A DNA stretch of 64,000 bases. It comes from Microcaldota archaeon. GTDB taxonomy: Archaea > Micrarchaeota > Micrarchaeia > Anstonellales > Bilamarchaeaceae. Shown in pieces: positions 9,332 to 18,774 of this stretch (positions within the stretch are counted from its first letter, which is position 1; every line of letters starts with the position of its first letter). The stretch covers positions 1 to 64,000 of the forward strand of contig JAKEGJ010000029.1 of assembly GCA_022627495.1 (NCBI GenBank), written 5' to 3'. The notes under the pieces were generated by a model. It was not told the origin of the DNA. It searched no databases and was given only the letters and a program-made list of their open reading frames with translations. The translations under genes were made by a program, and so were the position numbers.

Positions 9332-9879
9332 GACTGGCTGCCGCATTACCGCTCATCCTTGCGTTTTTCATGCTGGCCGGAGCCCTCGGCCTGCGCAGCC
9401 CAGATGAATGCGAGTCCGACCCGGCCATCATCAGGAACTCGCAGAAGATGCAATGCTACTTCTCTGCGGCGCTGACTGCGGCATACCTCTGCGCCCCGGG
9501 GCAGATGTGCAGTGCTGCAACGTCGCTATGCGAGGAGGTGTGGGTGCGGTTCGGCGCGCCGGTCGACCCGGATACGGGCAGCGACATCCGCAAGAAGGCC
9601 GAGCTGATGTCCAACCAGTGCTATTTCGAAGTGGCGCGGATAACGAGGAACCCCGACACATGCGGCTATATCACGCAGAGGGACGATTTCGGGTCCCAGC
9701 TTTTCGGTGACGCGGTCACGCGGGAAACCTGCTATGACGAGGCCGCGCGCCTTGCGCAGCTTGCCCCCGAGAACTATTACCGGTCAAATCCCAACAACAT
9801 CTGCGCGATTGTGTTCGTGCTCCCGCTGTTCGTTATGGCCGCGGCTATCGGCTCAACGCGGGTCCCCCGAAAAAGCTGA
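9328..9879 (+). CDS. Secreted/membrane Cys-rich hypothetical protein
   Basis: N-terminal signal-like segment, about 10 Cys, C-terminal hydrophobic helix; overlaps tbp stop. Confidence 0.65.
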   Translation: MRLAAALPLILAFFMLAGALGLRSPDECESDPAIIRNSQKMQCYFSAALTAAYLCAPGQMCSAATSLCEEVWVRFGAPVDPDTGSDIRKKAELMSNQCYFEVARITRNPDTCGYITQRDDFGSQLFGDAVTRETCYDEAARLAQLAPENYYRSNPNNICAIVFVLPLFVMAAAIGSTRVPRKS

Positions 9880-9881
9880 TT

Positions 9882-10175
9882 CTACTCGGTGACTATGTCC
9901 ATCAGTTCAAGCGCCTTCTTGACGCTCATGCCTTCGCGGATGCCCAAATCCTCGGCCCAGGTGGTCGCCTGCCTTATTTTGGCCTTCTTCAGGTCGTCCA
10001 GGCACTTGACGCCGGAAACGAACGCGGCTATGTCGCCTACTTTTTCCGCGGTCTCCTTGTCAATATAGCTGCATGCGATGTATCCGTTCTTGGCTTTCAC
10101 GACAATCAAAGGGAGGTTCCCGATATCCTGCTTCAATGCAATGTATCTCTTTCCGTCGAAGGAGATCTCATCCAT
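9882..10175 (-). CDS. DUF1805 domain protein
   Basis: PLIVVKAKNGYIACSYIDKETAEKVGDIAAFVSGVKCLDDLKKA; start chosen at ATG overlapping the upstream stop codon. Confidence 0.78.
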   Translation of the reverse strand: MDEISFDGKRYIALKQDIGNLPLIVVKAKNGYIACSYIDKETAEKVGDIAAFVSGVKCLDDLKKAKIRQATTWAEDLGIREGMSVKKALELMDIVTE

Positions 10176-10419
10176 AGAGCTGCCTCTTTTCTTTGAGCCG
10201 CTGGGCCTGCTGCTTTTTCTTCTCGAATATCTTCCGGTGCTTGGCGCAGCTGATACAATAGTACTGGTCAACGAAACCGGTGTAAGTTACATTGTCCTCT
10301 TTCAGGTCGGTTGTAAAATGAGTCCTGCTGCTGTATTCAACGGCCTTGCCACGCGGCACAGCGCGGCCGCATGATGCACAACTCTCTAGCTTTTGCCTTC
10401 CCCTTCTGTTTCCGCCCAT
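10168..10419 (-). CDS. Ribosomal protein S26e-like zinc protein
   Basis: CASCGRAVPRGKAVEY...YYCISCAKHRKI, two CxxC knuckles. Confidence 0.72.
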   Translation of the reverse strand: MGGNRRGRQKLESCASCGRAVPRGKAVEYSSRTHFTTDLKEDNVTYTGFVDQYYCISCAKHRKIFEKKKQQAQRLKEKRQLYG

Positions 10420-10428
10420 GTGGTCGCC

Positions 10429-11145
10429 TCAAAAAATCTTTTCAAGTTGTCCAAGACACGTGCCGTCCAGACGGAATACTAATGCACGGTTGAGTTTAAA
10501 TAGATTGTTGTTAAGAATCGGCCCGAGGCGCTCTTTATCGTCGATATTTATCGCGCAACCGAGCATCGGATTGAACGCGGGCATCATTATCAGGCGGATT
10601 TTTTTGTTGAATTTTCCATAGCGTCCCGCAAGCGCGCCCGCATCGCATGGGGCGATTATCCACGCCGGCTCCGTGCGCCTCTTTCCGAACGCATCTGTCA
10701 GCGCGACCATGGGGTGCTGGTGGCCCATCACAAGGAAATCGCATGACATCAGCGATTCATCCGGCCATGAGTGGCCGTGCAGGAGGCCGAGCTTCCCGAA
10801 GACGAACCCGCCCGCGCCGATGACTTCCGCGTTTCCGCACTGCTCGATGCCACCGTCATGGTTGCCGCGCACAATAGTAATCGGGCAGAGCATCGAAAGC
10901 TTCGCGAGGATGCTCTCAGTCATGCTATCCAGCATGGTGATGTCTTCTTTCACATCGCCGAGGAAAATGAGCCGCTTCGCCTTGTGCGTGATGATTTGCC
11001 GCTTGAGCCTCTCGAATTCGCGCATGCTGAACATGCCATCATGTATGCCTTTGCGGCGGAGCTTGGCCTCCATGCCGAAATGCGTGTCGCCCACAATCAG
11101 CGCGCCGCGATAGAGGAGCGCGGGCGCGTCATAGAGGAATTTCAC
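10429..11145 (-). CDS. Metallophosphoesterase
   Basis: GDTHFG, FLGDVKED, VRGNHDG, LLHGH, MGHQHP motifs. Confidence 0.92.
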   Translation of the reverse strand: MKFLYDAPALLYRGALIVGDTHFGMEAKLRRKGIHDGMFSMREFERLKRQIITHKAKRLIFLGDVKEDITMLDSMTESILAKLSMLCPITIVRGNHDGGIEQCGNAEVIGAGGFVFGKLGLLHGHSWPDESLMSCDFLVMGHQHPMVALTDAFGKRRTEPAWIIAPCDAGALAGRYGKFNKKIRLIMMPAFNPMLGCAINIDDKERLGPILNNNLFKLNRALVFRLDGTCLGQLEKIF

Positions 11146-11173
11146 GGATGCATATCTGCAAAGAAAATATTAA

Positions 11174-13114
11174 TTGGCCGCCTTCTTGCGGAAATGCGGC
11201 CCGGCTATGCATTATATACTGTCCCGGCGGATATTTTCCATGGCGCTCCATTTCAGGCACGATTCCCCCCGGCCGGGCCAGCGGGAGCTGATGGAGGACA
11301 TGCAGCGCGCCATCAATTTCCGCCAGATAATAATCGCCCATGCGCCGACAGGCTCGGGAAAGACTGATGCCTCGCTCTCGGCCGCGGTCTCCTGCGCCAT
11401 AGAGCAGGATTTGGACGTCCTCTTCCTCACCTCGAAAATCTCCCAGCACCGCATCGCCATGGATGTCGTGCGCGGGCTGGAGCAAAAGCATCACCTCGGC
11501 CTCCGGGCCGTGGACATGGTCGGCCGGGCCCATTGCTGCATCGACGACTCGCTTCGCGGGATGGATTCCGAGGGGCTTCTTAGCGCGTGCATAAAGAAAA
11601 GGCAGAATGCCGAATGCATATTCTATGGAAACGCCCGCGGCTACAGCCGCCGCGAGGAAATCCGGGCCGAGGCGAAATTCCGCGATTTGCTGGAAAATTA
11701 CGGCAGCGGGAAGTCGCACCATGAGATGATAGAGAACGGGCGGAGCGATTTGTGCTGCCCATACGAATGGCTGCTGAAGCTGGCCGCGGCCTCACGCGTG
11801 GTCGTTGCGGACTACCACCACGTCTTCATGCCGCACATCCGCGACATCTTCCTGCAGAAGATAAGGAAGCGCATCGAGAATTCCATCATCATCGTGGACG
11901 AGGCGCACAACCTCGCCCCGCGCATACGGAGCAGCCTCTCGCGCAACGTGAGCACGTTCCTTTTCGCCAGGGTGGCGAAAGAGATGCGCTCCCTCGGGCT
12001 TGATGCAGGGCCCCTCGAGGAGGAATTCCGCTCGTGGGGCGCGGACGCGCTATCCGGTGCGCGGGAGCGCGTCGTTTCGCCGGAGGATTTCACCTCGTTC
12101 ATCGGCCGCTTCGGCCTGGGCCTTGAAGAGGCGGTGCAGCGGCTGGAGGACGCCGGAAACGCGTATGTGGAAAAAGCCGGCCGAAAAAGCGCATGCCTGC
12201 GGCTCGCCCGGTTCCTGGACGGCTGGGAAGGCGAAGACGGCGGCTGCGTGCGCATACTGCGGGAGGATAAGGGGCATCTCTTCCTCTCCAAGCGCATGCT
12301 GGACCCCTCGTCCGCTACGCGGATACTCAACGACTGCGCGGCGTCAATCCTGATGAGCGGGTCCATGCTTCCCATGGAGATGCACCGCGACGTCCTCGGC
12401 CTGGACCGGGAGCGCACAATAATGAAGGCCTACCCGTCGCCCTTTTGCAGCTCGAACATCGTGAACATCATCTCGGAAGGACTCACCACCCGCTACACGC
12501 GCAGGGGCGCGGAAGAATACGGGGCAATCGCTTCCAAGATTGACGCAATCGTCGCCCGCACGCCGGGAGGCACCGCGGTTTTCTTCCCGTCATACGAGGT
12601 TATGGACAGCGTCCTTCCCCTCGTGCTCTCGCGCAACCTCCACATCCAGCGGCCCCAGATGCGCCCGGGCGACATCCGGAAGATGCTTCGCGACTTCCGC
12701 TCCGGAGGAGTGCTTGTCGGAGTCCAGGGCGGCTCGCTCTCAGAAGGCGTGGATTATTGCGAAGGCGAGATAAAGACTGTCGTCATAGTGGGCGTGGCGC
12801 TGGAGGAGATGGGCCTCGAGTCGCGCGCGCTCATAGACTATTATGACGCGAAATTCGGCCGGGGCTGGGATTATGGCTATCTGTATCCCGGCACAATCAA
12901 GGCGCTCCAGGCCGCGGGGCGCGCAAGGCGCAAGGAGAGCGACCGCGTGGCCGTGGTTTATATGGACGAGCGTTTCAAATGGAATAAATACAACTGGATC
13001 CTTTCCCGCGACGAAAAGGCCGTCGTGACGGGCATGCCAGAGGACGCAGTTGGGGAATTCTGGGAGTGCGAAAATGCTGCTGACCGTGAAATACGCCCCG
13101 AAAAAGCTCGCTGA
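11174..13114 (+). CDS. XPD/Rad3-family DNA helicase
   Basis: APTGSGKT, DEAH box VDEAHNLA, Fe-S cluster cysteines (CC...C...C/CC), QAAGRARR. Confidence 0.92.
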   Translation: MAAFLRKCGPAMHYILSRRIFSMALHFRHDSPRPGQRELMEDMQRAINFRQIIIAHAPTGSGKTDASLSAAVSCAIEQDLDVLFLTSKISQHRIAMDVVRGLEQKHHLGLRAVDMVGRAHCCIDDSLRGMDSEGLLSACIKKRQNAECIFYGNARGYSRREEIRAEAKFRDLLENYGSGKSHHEMIENGRSDLCCPYEWLLKLAAASRVVVADYHHVFMPHIRDIFLQKIRKRIENSIIIVDEAHNLAPRIRSSLSRNVSTFLFARVAKEMRSLGLDAGPLEEEFRSWGADALSGARERVVSPEDFTSFIGRFGLGLEEAVQRLEDAGNAYVEKAGRKSACLRLARFLDGWEGEDGGCVRILREDKGHLFLSKRMLDPSSATRILNDCAASILMSGSMLPMEMHRDVLGLDRERTIMKAYPSPFCSSNIVNIISEGLTTRYTRRGAEEYGAIASKIDAIVARTPGGTAVFFPSYEVMDSVLPLVLSRNLHIQRPQMRPGDIRKMLRDFRSGGVLVGVQGGSLSEGVDYCEGEIKTVVIVGVALEEMGLESRALIDYYDAKFGRGWDYGYLYPGTIKALQAAGRARRKESDRVAVVYMDERFKWNKYNWILSRDEKAVVTGMPEDAVGEFWECENAADREIRPEKAR

Positions 13115-14249
13115 CCTGCTCGGCAATTCCGACCGCATCGAGCACATCCGCCAGTGGATGCTCCATTGGCTTTCCGGCAAGAAGCGAAAGCCTCTCCTCA
13201 TTTACGGCCCGCCCGGCACAGGGAAGACCACTGTCGCATATGCTCTCAAGGCCGAATACGACCTCGATTTGGTCGAGATGAACGCGAGCGAACTGCGCAA
13301 CCGCGCGCGGGTGGACCGCGTGCTGGGGGCGTCGGCATCAGCCGGCAGCCTCTTCGGCCGCGCCAAGCTCATACTGATAGATGATGCGGACGTCCTTGCA
13401 GGCCGCACGGACAGCGGCGGCGGGAATGCGATAAAGAACTTCCTTGCCGAATCCCCGTGCCCGGCAATCGTGACCGCGACCGACATATGGGACAAGAGCT
13501 TTTCAGGAATACGGAGCGAGTGCGAGATTGTCGATTTCAAGAGGATTAACCGCCTTTCCGTCCGCAAGCTGCTAGAGCATGTCGCGAAGGCCGAGAGCCT
13601 TGAGGTCTCCGGGGAGACGATTGACGCGATTTCCCAGAAGGCCGAGGGCGATTTGCGCGCCGCCCTGAACGACCTGCAGGCCCTCGGGCCCACAGCCCGC
13701 GTGCATGAGAGGGACATATTCGAGATGGTGCGGGGCATATTCAAGGCCGAAACGTACGCCGCGGCGCGCGAAGCCATCAGCGGCGAAATCGACTACGACC
13801 TCATCAAGCTGTGGGTGGACGAGAACATCCCCGCCGAGTACGAGACGTCCCAGGATATCGCGGCGGCCTACGACTCCCTGTCCAAGGCGGACATCTTCGA
13901 CGGTCGCATCCGCAAGACGAACTGGCAGCTCCTCAAATATTCCATAGACCTTGCGACCGCGGGCGTAGCACTCGCGAAGGCGAAGCCATACCACAAATTC
14001 ACAAAATACAATTTCCCCGGATACCTGAAATCCATGTCCCGCACGATGGAGCGCAGGGCGATACTGAAATCCATCGGCACAAAAATCGGGGCGCGGGTGC
14101 ACGGCAACAGGCGCGACGCGCTGGATTACCTCCCGCTCCTTAAGGAGTTCGGAAAGAAGCACGCGCAGGATTTGATGGAGTTCTATGATTTTTCCGAAGA
14201 TGAGCTTGCGTTCATACTGGAAACGAGCGTGAGCCGCGTAAGGAAATGA
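13074..14249 (+). CDS. rfcL: Replication factor C large subunit
   Basis: MLLTVKYAPKKLADLLGN, YGPPGTGKTT, ELNASELRN-like, LIDDAD; C-terminal domain of RFC-L type. Confidence 0.93.
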   Translation: MLLTVKYAPKKLADLLGNSDRIEHIRQWMLHWLSGKKRKPLLIYGPPGTGKTTVAYALKAEYDLDLVEMNASELRNRARVDRVLGASASAGSLFGRAKLILIDDADVLAGRTDSGGGNAIKNFLAESPCPAIVTATDIWDKSFSGIRSECEIVDFKRINRLSVRKLLEHVAKAESLEVSGETIDAISQKAEGDLRAALNDLQALGPTARVHERDIFEMVRGIFKAETYAAAREAISGEIDYDLIKLWVDENIPAEYETSQDIAAAYDSLSKADIFDGRIRKTNWQLLKYSIDLATAGVALAKAKPYHKFTKYNFPGYLKSMSRTMERRAILKSIGTKIGARVHGNRRDALDYLPLLKEFGKKHAQDLMEFYDFSEDELAFILETSVSRVRK

Positions 14250-14271
14250 AAGCCGCTGCTCCGGCTGCCTG

Positions 14272-15837
14272 TCAAAGGAAATCCCCCATCTTCGTCTGGC
14301 CGGCTTTTTTCTCTTTTTGGGGCGCCTGCTTCCTCTCCGGCGCTGCCTTCGCTTCCGCGCCGCCGGCATCTGCGGGTTTGCCGGGATCCAACCTGTCCGC
14401 GCTGGCAAACTCCTGCGCCTTTTTCTTCTTGGCCCTCTGCATCCCGCCGAGGATTTTCTTCATCCGCGTCTCGCGGTTGTTCGCCGCGTAATAATAATAC
14501 TCGTCGCGGGTGCCTTTCGTCATCAATACGATGACCTGCCCCTCCTTCAGCCTCGCGGCCCTTCCGCGCCTCTGTATTGCCCGTATCTCGCTCGGAACCG
14601 GCTCGTAGAATATGACCGCATCGACCGCCGGGATGTCCAGGCCCTCCTCCCCTATGCTGCTGGCAACCAGCACGTCGAATTTGCCCTCCCGGAAATCCGC
14701 AATGGTCTCCTCCTGGATTTTTTTCGTGACGCCGTCCTTCTTCCCCACGAACTGCCTCGCGCTTATGCCGCCGGCTTTCAGCACCTCCTCGATGCGCGCA
14801 ATCTGGGAGCGGTACTGCACGAAGACAATCATCTTCTTTCCCTTCAGGTTATTCACCGTTTCGACAAGCACTCCCATTTTGGGGTGGTCCTCGTCTTTTT
14901 GGCAGAGCTGCCGGACTTTCGCAATTCCCGGCTCGTTCAGGAGCTGCACCGCGGACTTGCTGTCCTTTTCCTCCAGCTTCGCGAGATAGCCCCGGAGCGG
15001 GTATATCCCCTGCGTCTCGAGGAGCTCGGTCATATGCAGAAGATGCAGGAGAATGGAGTACTGGATGAGGGCCGGGTACTTGATTGCATGAGGGATGTTC
15101 AGGATGCGTTCGCGGAGCTGCATGAACTTCCCCTTGTGCTTGAGGGGCGGGGGGAACCCCATGGACGCGAGCCTCTCGGCATGCCTTGCGGTCATCGCAT
15201 CGAGTTCTTTTTTTATGTCCCGGAAATGGTCCGAGAGCAGGACAGGCACCCAGCTGATTTCGCTTTTCTGCACATACGGCGCGACATCCGAATCATCATG
15301 GCCCCGTATCTCCACATTGTCGATTTTCAGGGCGCCCATCACCTCGCGGATGCGGTCCATCCTGCCTCCGGGGGACGCCGTAAGCCCGAGAAAAAGCGTG
15401 TCCGGCCCATGGAGCTTTTCAGCCACCTGCGTGTATGCGTAGTCGCCCACCGCGCGATGACATTCATCGAACACGACGAGGGAAAACCTCGGCTCCAGCA
15501 CCCCGTTCTCCAGGTCGTTGCGGATGGTCTGGGGCGTGCTCACGACGACGTCGGTCAGGTACGCCTCCTTGCGCTTTTTCGGCGCGACCTCTCCGCTCAC
15601 AAGCGCTACGTTCTTCTCGGAAAGCTCCAGGGTCTTCATGACCGAATGCTGGTGCTGCTTGGCGAGGGGCTTTGTCGGCGTGAGGATGAGGCAGCGGCCC
15701 AGTTTCATCCTGTCCTGAATCAGCATAAGGGCAATCAGCGTCTTCCCGAGCCCGGTTGGCAACACTACTAGCGTGTTCCCGTGCTGGGTGACGGAATTGT
15801 AGATTGCGAGCTGGTAGGCCCTTGGTGTTAGCTGCAT
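14272..15837 (-). CDS. Hef/FANCM-like helicase without XPF nuclease domain
   Basis: VLPTGLGKTLIAL, DECHRAVGDYAY, LTASPGG, SIGEEGLDIP, QRRGRAARLK; C-terminal QTKMGDFL. Confidence 0.92.
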   Translation of the reverse strand: MQLTPRAYQLAIYNSVTQHGNTLVVLPTGLGKTLIALMLIQDRMKLGRCLILTPTKPLAKQHQHSVMKTLELSEKNVALVSGEVAPKKRKEAYLTDVVVSTPQTIRNDLENGVLEPRFSLVVFDECHRAVGDYAYTQVAEKLHGPDTLFLGLTASPGGRMDRIREVMGALKIDNVEIRGHDDSDVAPYVQKSEISWVPVLLSDHFRDIKKELDAMTARHAERLASMGFPPPLKHKGKFMQLRERILNIPHAIKYPALIQYSILLHLLHMTELLETQGIYPLRGYLAKLEEKDSKSAVQLLNEPGIAKVRQLCQKDEDHPKMGVLVETVNNLKGKKMIVFVQYRSQIARIEEVLKAGGISARQFVGKKDGVTKKIQEETIADFREGKFDVLVASSIGEEGLDIPAVDAVIFYEPVPSEIRAIQRRGRAARLKEGQVIVLMTKGTRDEYYYYAANNRETRMKKILGGMQRAKKKKAQEFASADRLDPGKPADAGGAEAKAAPERKQAPQKEKKAGQTKMGDFL

Positions 15838-15883
15838 CGGTATGGAATTGCCGCTAGCCGTATTTAACCACTATGGAGCCGCG

Positions 15884-16762
15884 TCAGTCGTCCAGGGCCT
15901 TGGATATGTCCAGCCCCGCAAGAGGCTGCTCGACAAGCGCCTTGTCTTTGATTTGGGGAAGCGTGTCCTCGTAGGTCGGCCTATCCTCCTTGAAGAAAAC
16001 TCCGATTGGAAGGCGCTCGTAATTCGTCTTCACCTGCTCATACGCCTTCTCAAGCGCAAGCATCCTGTTTCCGGTATCGTGTTTCGGGTCCTGCTCCTCG
16101 AGCTTGTACACCCTTTTTGTGAAAAAGTCGTATGTGTTAAGCTTGTTGAACGTAACGCATGGCTGGAACACGTCCACAAGCGCGAAGCCCCGATGGCTAA
16201 TCGCCTGCCGGAATATCTCCTTCATATGCGCCATGTCGCCGGCAAAAGCCCGCGCGACGAAAGTCGCCCCGCCGTTTATCGCAGTCGAGAGCGGATTGAA
16301 AGGCGTCTCCACCACGCCGTGCGGAGTCGTCTTTGTCTTCATGCCGATTTGCGAAGTCGGCGATGCCTGGCCCGTAGTCAGCCCGTAAATCTGGTTGTCA
16401 TGGACGATGTATGTGAGGTCGTAGTTGCGCCTCATGATGTGCAGGAAATGGCCGGAGCCGATTCCGTAGCCGTCGCCGTCCCCGCCGACGTCAATCACTG
16501 TCAGCCTGTTGTTCGCCAGCTTGATGCCTGAGGCGACCGGCAGCCCCCTCCCGTGGAGGCTTTCGAAGCCGTACGTATTGACATAATGCGGCAGCTTGCT
16601 GCTGCATCCTATGCCCGAAACGATGACCGCCTGGTGCTGGGGTATCTGGAGCTCGGCCAATGCCCCCTTGAGCGCGCCCACTATGGCGAAATTGCCGCAT
16701 CCCGGGCACCACTGCGACTTTTCCCTTACGTTATAATCTGCAATCGCAACCATAGAAATCAC
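15884..16762 (-). CDS. 2-oxoacid:ferredoxin oxidoreductase, beta subunit
   Basis: WCPGCGNFAIVGAL and GDGDGYGIGSGHFLHIMRRN TPP-binding motif. Confidence 0.95.
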   Translation of the reverse strand: MISMVAIADYNVREKSQWCPGCGNFAIVGALKGALAELQIPQHQAVIVSGIGCSSKLPHYVNTYGFESLHGRGLPVASGIKLANNRLTVIDVGGDGDGYGIGSGHFLHIMRRNYDLTYIVHDNQIYGLTTGQASPTSQIGMKTKTTPHGVVETPFNPLSTAINGGATFVARAFAGDMAHMKEIFRQAISHRGFALVDVFQPCVTFNKLNTYDFFTKRVYKLEEQDPKHDTGNRMLALEKAYEQVKTNYERLPIGVFFKEDRPTYEDTLPQIKDKALVEQPLAGLDISKALDD

Positions 16763-18577
16763 CTAAAGGCCGTGCCTCTGAGGGTTGTAGTATTCCATGT
16801 CCTCTTTCTCGACTACCTCGACCCTCTGCCCTCCCTTGTATCCCGATTCCCGCAGCTTCAGCGTCTCCTCGGCTATCTGCTCCGCGAAGAACTGCCTTCC
16901 GTCGTATTTGAGCATGTGGAAGTCCACCTTGACTCCTGCGTATTCCCTGAGCATGCCTGCAAACTGCGCGGTCGAGTTGTTCTCGACCATGATGGTCGCG
17001 CCCGAGTTCCGCAGCGCCTTCTTCACATGGCGCGGGTTCAGCGGGTATACGTGCGTGAAGCTGACAAGTCTCGCCTTGACTCCCTTTTTCGCAAGGAGCG
17101 CGAGCGCATCCAGCGCAGGAAGCTTCATCGAGCCCCATGTGAGGAGCGTGACCTCCGCATTTTCCTTCTCGCCGAACACGTCCGGAGGCTCCATCTCTTT
17201 CAGGAGCTTTTTCATCTTGGACGCGCGCTTGTCCACCTGCTTCGCCCTCATGACAAAGCTTTCAGAGCTGAAGCCCGTCTCGTCGTGCTCATAGCTCGTC
17301 GCGACATGCATTCCGTTCGGGGTGCCCGGGAGCGCGCGCTCCGAGACGCCGTCTTCGGTGATGGCATACCGCTTCCAGCGCGCCATGGGCGCGAGGGCGG
17401 GAAGCGGGCCTTTCACAAGTTTCCCCCGCTCGATTATGACCTTTGACTGGTCGAAGCGCTCTGTCGAGAACACCGTCTCTGAGAGGAACTTGTCCGAAAG
17501 GACGAGTACTGGTATCTGGTATTTCTCAGAGAGGTTGTGGGCCTTGGCCGTAAGGAAGAATGCTTCCTGCACGTCTCCCGGGGCGAGTATCACCCTTGGA
17601 AAATCGCCCTGGGATGCATGGAGCGCGAACCTGAGGTCCCCCTGCTCGGTCCATGTCGGCAGGCCGGTGCTCGGCCCGTTCCTCTGTACAAGCGCCACCA
17701 CCAGCGGCGTCTCAGACATCGCCGCGAGGCCGAGGGCCTCCACCATCAGGGCGAAGCCGCCGCCTGAAGTCCCGACCATCGAGCGCGCCCCGGCAAAAGC
17801 CGCGCCAATCGCATAATTTATCGCCGCAATCTCGTCCTCGGTCTGCTTGGCGATTATGCCGAACTGCCTTTCCTTATCTATGAGATAATGCAGTATGCTG
17901 GATGCCGGGGTCATGGGGTATGCGGCGTAGAACTTCATCCCGCCGCGCACTGCGCCGAGGGCTATCGCCTCGTTGCCTGTGATTATGGGCCTGCGTTCCG
18001 GATGCACCGGCTTGATTTGGCTGCCGAAGGAAATGCCATTGGTTTTGACAAAGTCATAACCGGCTTTCGCTGCGCTGATGTTGACCTTGATGACCTCCTC
18101 TCCTTTCCTTGCCAGTTCCTCGCGGATGAGCGTTTCCAGCATCTCGAACGGGTAGTCAACAGCCGCCAGCGCCGCGCCAAGGGCCGCGGTGTTCTTCATC
18201 TGCTCGGTCCCGCCGACATCAAGCGTCAGCTTCGACAGCGGAAGCGCATGCATCCGGACATCCGGCCTGAGCTTGAACCTGCCCGTGTCTATAAGCTGGT
18301 CGTATATTATCATGCCGCCCTGGGCCATGCTCTCCATGTGGTAGAATATCGCGTCCTTGTTGAGGGCAATCACCAGGTCGCATTCCCTTCTCGGGCTGTT
18401 GATTTGCGCATCGCTAACGCGCACCTGGACGGTGTTGTGCCCGCCTCGCACAAGCGACGGGTACTCGGGATACCCTATGACATTGTACCCTCCCCGTGTG
18501 AAGCACTTGACCATCATCCGGCCGGTAATCATCACGCCTGCCCCGGCCTGGCCGGCAATCTTGAAGACAAAATCCAT
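16763..18577 (-). CDS. 2-oxoacid:ferredoxin oxidoreductase, gamma-alpha fused subunit
   Basis: N-terminal gamma-type domain (GQAGAGVMITGRMMVKCFTRGG) followed by alpha-type domain (GNEAIALGAVRGGMKFYAAYPMTPASSI). Confidence 0.94.
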   Translation of the reverse strand: MDFVFKIAGQAGAGVMITGRMMVKCFTRGGYNVIGYPEYPSLVRGGHNTVQVRVSDAQINSPRRECDLVIALNKDAIFYHMESMAQGGMIIYDQLIDTGRFKLRPDVRMHALPLSKLTLDVGGTEQMKNTAALGAALAAVDYPFEMLETLIREELARKGEEVIKVNISAAKAGYDFVKTNGISFGSQIKPVHPERRPIITGNEAIALGAVRGGMKFYAAYPMTPASSILHYLIDKERQFGIIAKQTEDEIAAINYAIGAAFAGARSMVGTSGGGFALMVEALGLAAMSETPLVVALVQRNGPSTGLPTWTEQGDLRFALHASQGDFPRVILAPGDVQEAFFLTAKAHNLSEKYQIPVLVLSDKFLSETVFSTERFDQSKVIIERGKLVKGPLPALAPMARWKRYAITEDGVSERALPGTPNGMHVATSYEHDETGFSSESFVMRAKQVDKRASKMKKLLKEMEPPDVFGEKENAEVTLLTWGSMKLPALDALALLAKKGVKARLVSFTHVYPLNPRHVKKALRNSGATIMVENNSTAQFAGMLREYAGVKVDFHMLKYDGRQFFAEQIAEETLKLRESGYKGGQRVEVVEKEDMEYYNPQRHGL

Positions 18578-18774
18578 ATTCTCTCCTCTAACTGGTAAGG
18601 TCTAGCATTCTTTTCATCGCTTTTTAAATATTATCGAAACCATCATCGGCAGGCGTCGTTTATGCAATCCCTGCGCCCGTAACGTCGTAATATATACATT
18701 CTTATACCTTTTGTAACATATAACTTTACCAATTGCCGTTTAGTCGGCATTATCCAGATTAACCGGGGTCAAAT

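Noticed and set aside
14317-15771. 484-aa plus-strand ORF
   Set aside because: Antisense to the well-supported Hef-like helicase; long antisense ORFs are expected in GC-rich coding DNA and this translation lacks recognisable domains.
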